A stretch of 13,456 nt of DNA from Actinomycetes bacterium. Lineage in GTDB: Bacteria; Actinomycetota; Aquicultoria; CAJVYJ01; JAUVQD01. Within the stretch, counting starts at the first letter, position 1; each line of letters opens with the position of its first letter. A program made the position numbers and the translations under genes. The stretch covers positions 1 to 13,456 of the forward strand of contig JAUVQD010000011.1 of assembly GCA_030598355.1 (NCBI GenBank), given 5' to 3'. This document shows positions 13,096 through 13,456 of the stretch, piece after piece. The notes under the pieces were generated by a model, which did no database searches, was not told where the DNA came from, and saw nothing but the letters and a program-made list of their open reading frames with translations.

Positions 13096-13268
13096 GAAAG
13101 CTGTTCTCTTGTCACAAAGGAAGAACGATGTTAGGTTTAAAGGTGCGTTTTCGTCCAACCCATTGCTCCCGAAACAAAAACAATTAAGTTAATACCTATT
13201 TGGAAGATTTCTACTAGCAAAACAGTTGAGGTAAGCGCATGGTGATGTGGTTTGATTCGTAAATATCG

Positions 13269-13456
13269 ATGATACCGACAAACCCATATTGTCCGCATTC
13301 ATATGTGCCAGATTATATCCGCATGTCAGAAGACACACCCCAAATGATAAAGAAGAATCCTCCGAAGGAAGTAAAAGGTTTTAGTTGCTATGAGTATAGA
13401 TGCGATCTATTTACAAAGATTGGTGACCAAATATGCGATCCTCTTTTCGGCTCTAA
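13269..13456 (+). CDS. Doubtful partial ORF at the right edge
   Basis: An open frame from ATG 13269 (stop just upstream at 13260-13262) reaches the window edge with 62 codons. It contains NPYCPHSYVPDYIRMSED, and later FSCYEYRCDLF and GDQICDP, so Cys and His residues are spaced as in some small zinc-binding proteins. The composition looks protein-like, but no ribosome site precedes this ATG or the internal ATGs at 13323 and 13344. It is unrecognised and could be a chance frame. Confidence 0.3.
   Translation, partial: MIPTNPYCPHSYVPDYIRMSEDTPQMIKKNPPKEVKGFSCYEYRCDLFTKIGDQICDPLFGS

Larger units (their letters stand above)
12746..13268. other. Intergenic stretch with structured inverted repeats, no supported gene
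   Basis: I find no coding region here with a ribosome site and a recognisable product. The small open frames on both strands overlap each other and show no family. A minor hairpin (GTGG, four-base bulge, AGTT / AACT, CCAC; 12811-12835) precedes the large nested inverted repeats listed separately. A minus-strand frame of 53 codons (13298-13137) with a hydrophobic C-terminal half has no SD and is not called. Confidence 0.6.

Noticed and set aside
13137-13298. Minus-strand 53-codon frame with hydrophobic end (MRTIWVCRYHRYL...)
   Set aside because: A TATAAT lies upstream but there is no SD, no -35 and no recognisable family; it also overlaps the equally weak right-edge frame.

Overview
The window looks like chromosomal DNA of a bacterium with moderate G+C, strong Shine-Dalgarno (SD) sites (GGAGG/GGTGA types) and several likely TTG starts. 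Lipoprotein signal peptides, a DtxR/IdeR-like operator and the absence of any outer-membrane gene point loosely to a Gram-positive-type lineage, perhaps a deep Actinomycetota or Bacillota branch. That assignment is an inference, since no rRNA or other marker gene is present. I see no phage, transposase, CRISPR array or tRNA.

Left part (1-2707): a zinc-ribbon protein gene runs off the left edge on the minus strand. Divergent from it are a one-helix membrane protein and a lipoprotein with overlapping ends. A very short minus-strand gene for a KGG-motif (Em-like / GsiB-like) stress protein follows, then a four-helix membrane protein and a DUF5661 protein.

Redox block (2717-4952, minus strand): a thioredoxin-like TlpA/ResA lipoprotein, a CcdA-type thiol-disulfide membrane transporter and a DUF3179 lipoprotein with a CPLC motif form a tight operon. 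Together they look like an extracytoplasmic thiol-relay module, with the DUF3179 protein as the likely client or partner.

Middle (5189-8720): a PLP-dependent glutamate decarboxylase with a His-rich C-terminal tail, a 2TM-domain protein, a convergent HD-GYP phosphodiesterase, a small alpha/beta-barrel-like protein, and a secreted protein resembling the extracytoplasmic domain of RskA-type anti-sigma factors, closed by a clear intrinsic terminator.

Iron block (8805-11810, minus strand): two FeoA-family proteins, FeoB and a FeoB-associated Cys-rich membrane protein form a complete ferrous-iron uptake operon. A near-consensus DtxR/IdeR-type palindrome precedes it. FeoB is interrupted by one in-frame TGA inside its G domain, between the G4 and G5 motifs.

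Right part (11811-13456): a carboxymuconolactone-decarboxylase-family protein without a CxxC motif, a long intergenic stem-loop, and a PLDc_N-type membrane protein. About 700 bases of mostly non-coding DNA follow. They hold a 180-base set of nested inverted repeats (a possible structured RNA or miniature element) and a doubtful partial ORF at the right edge.
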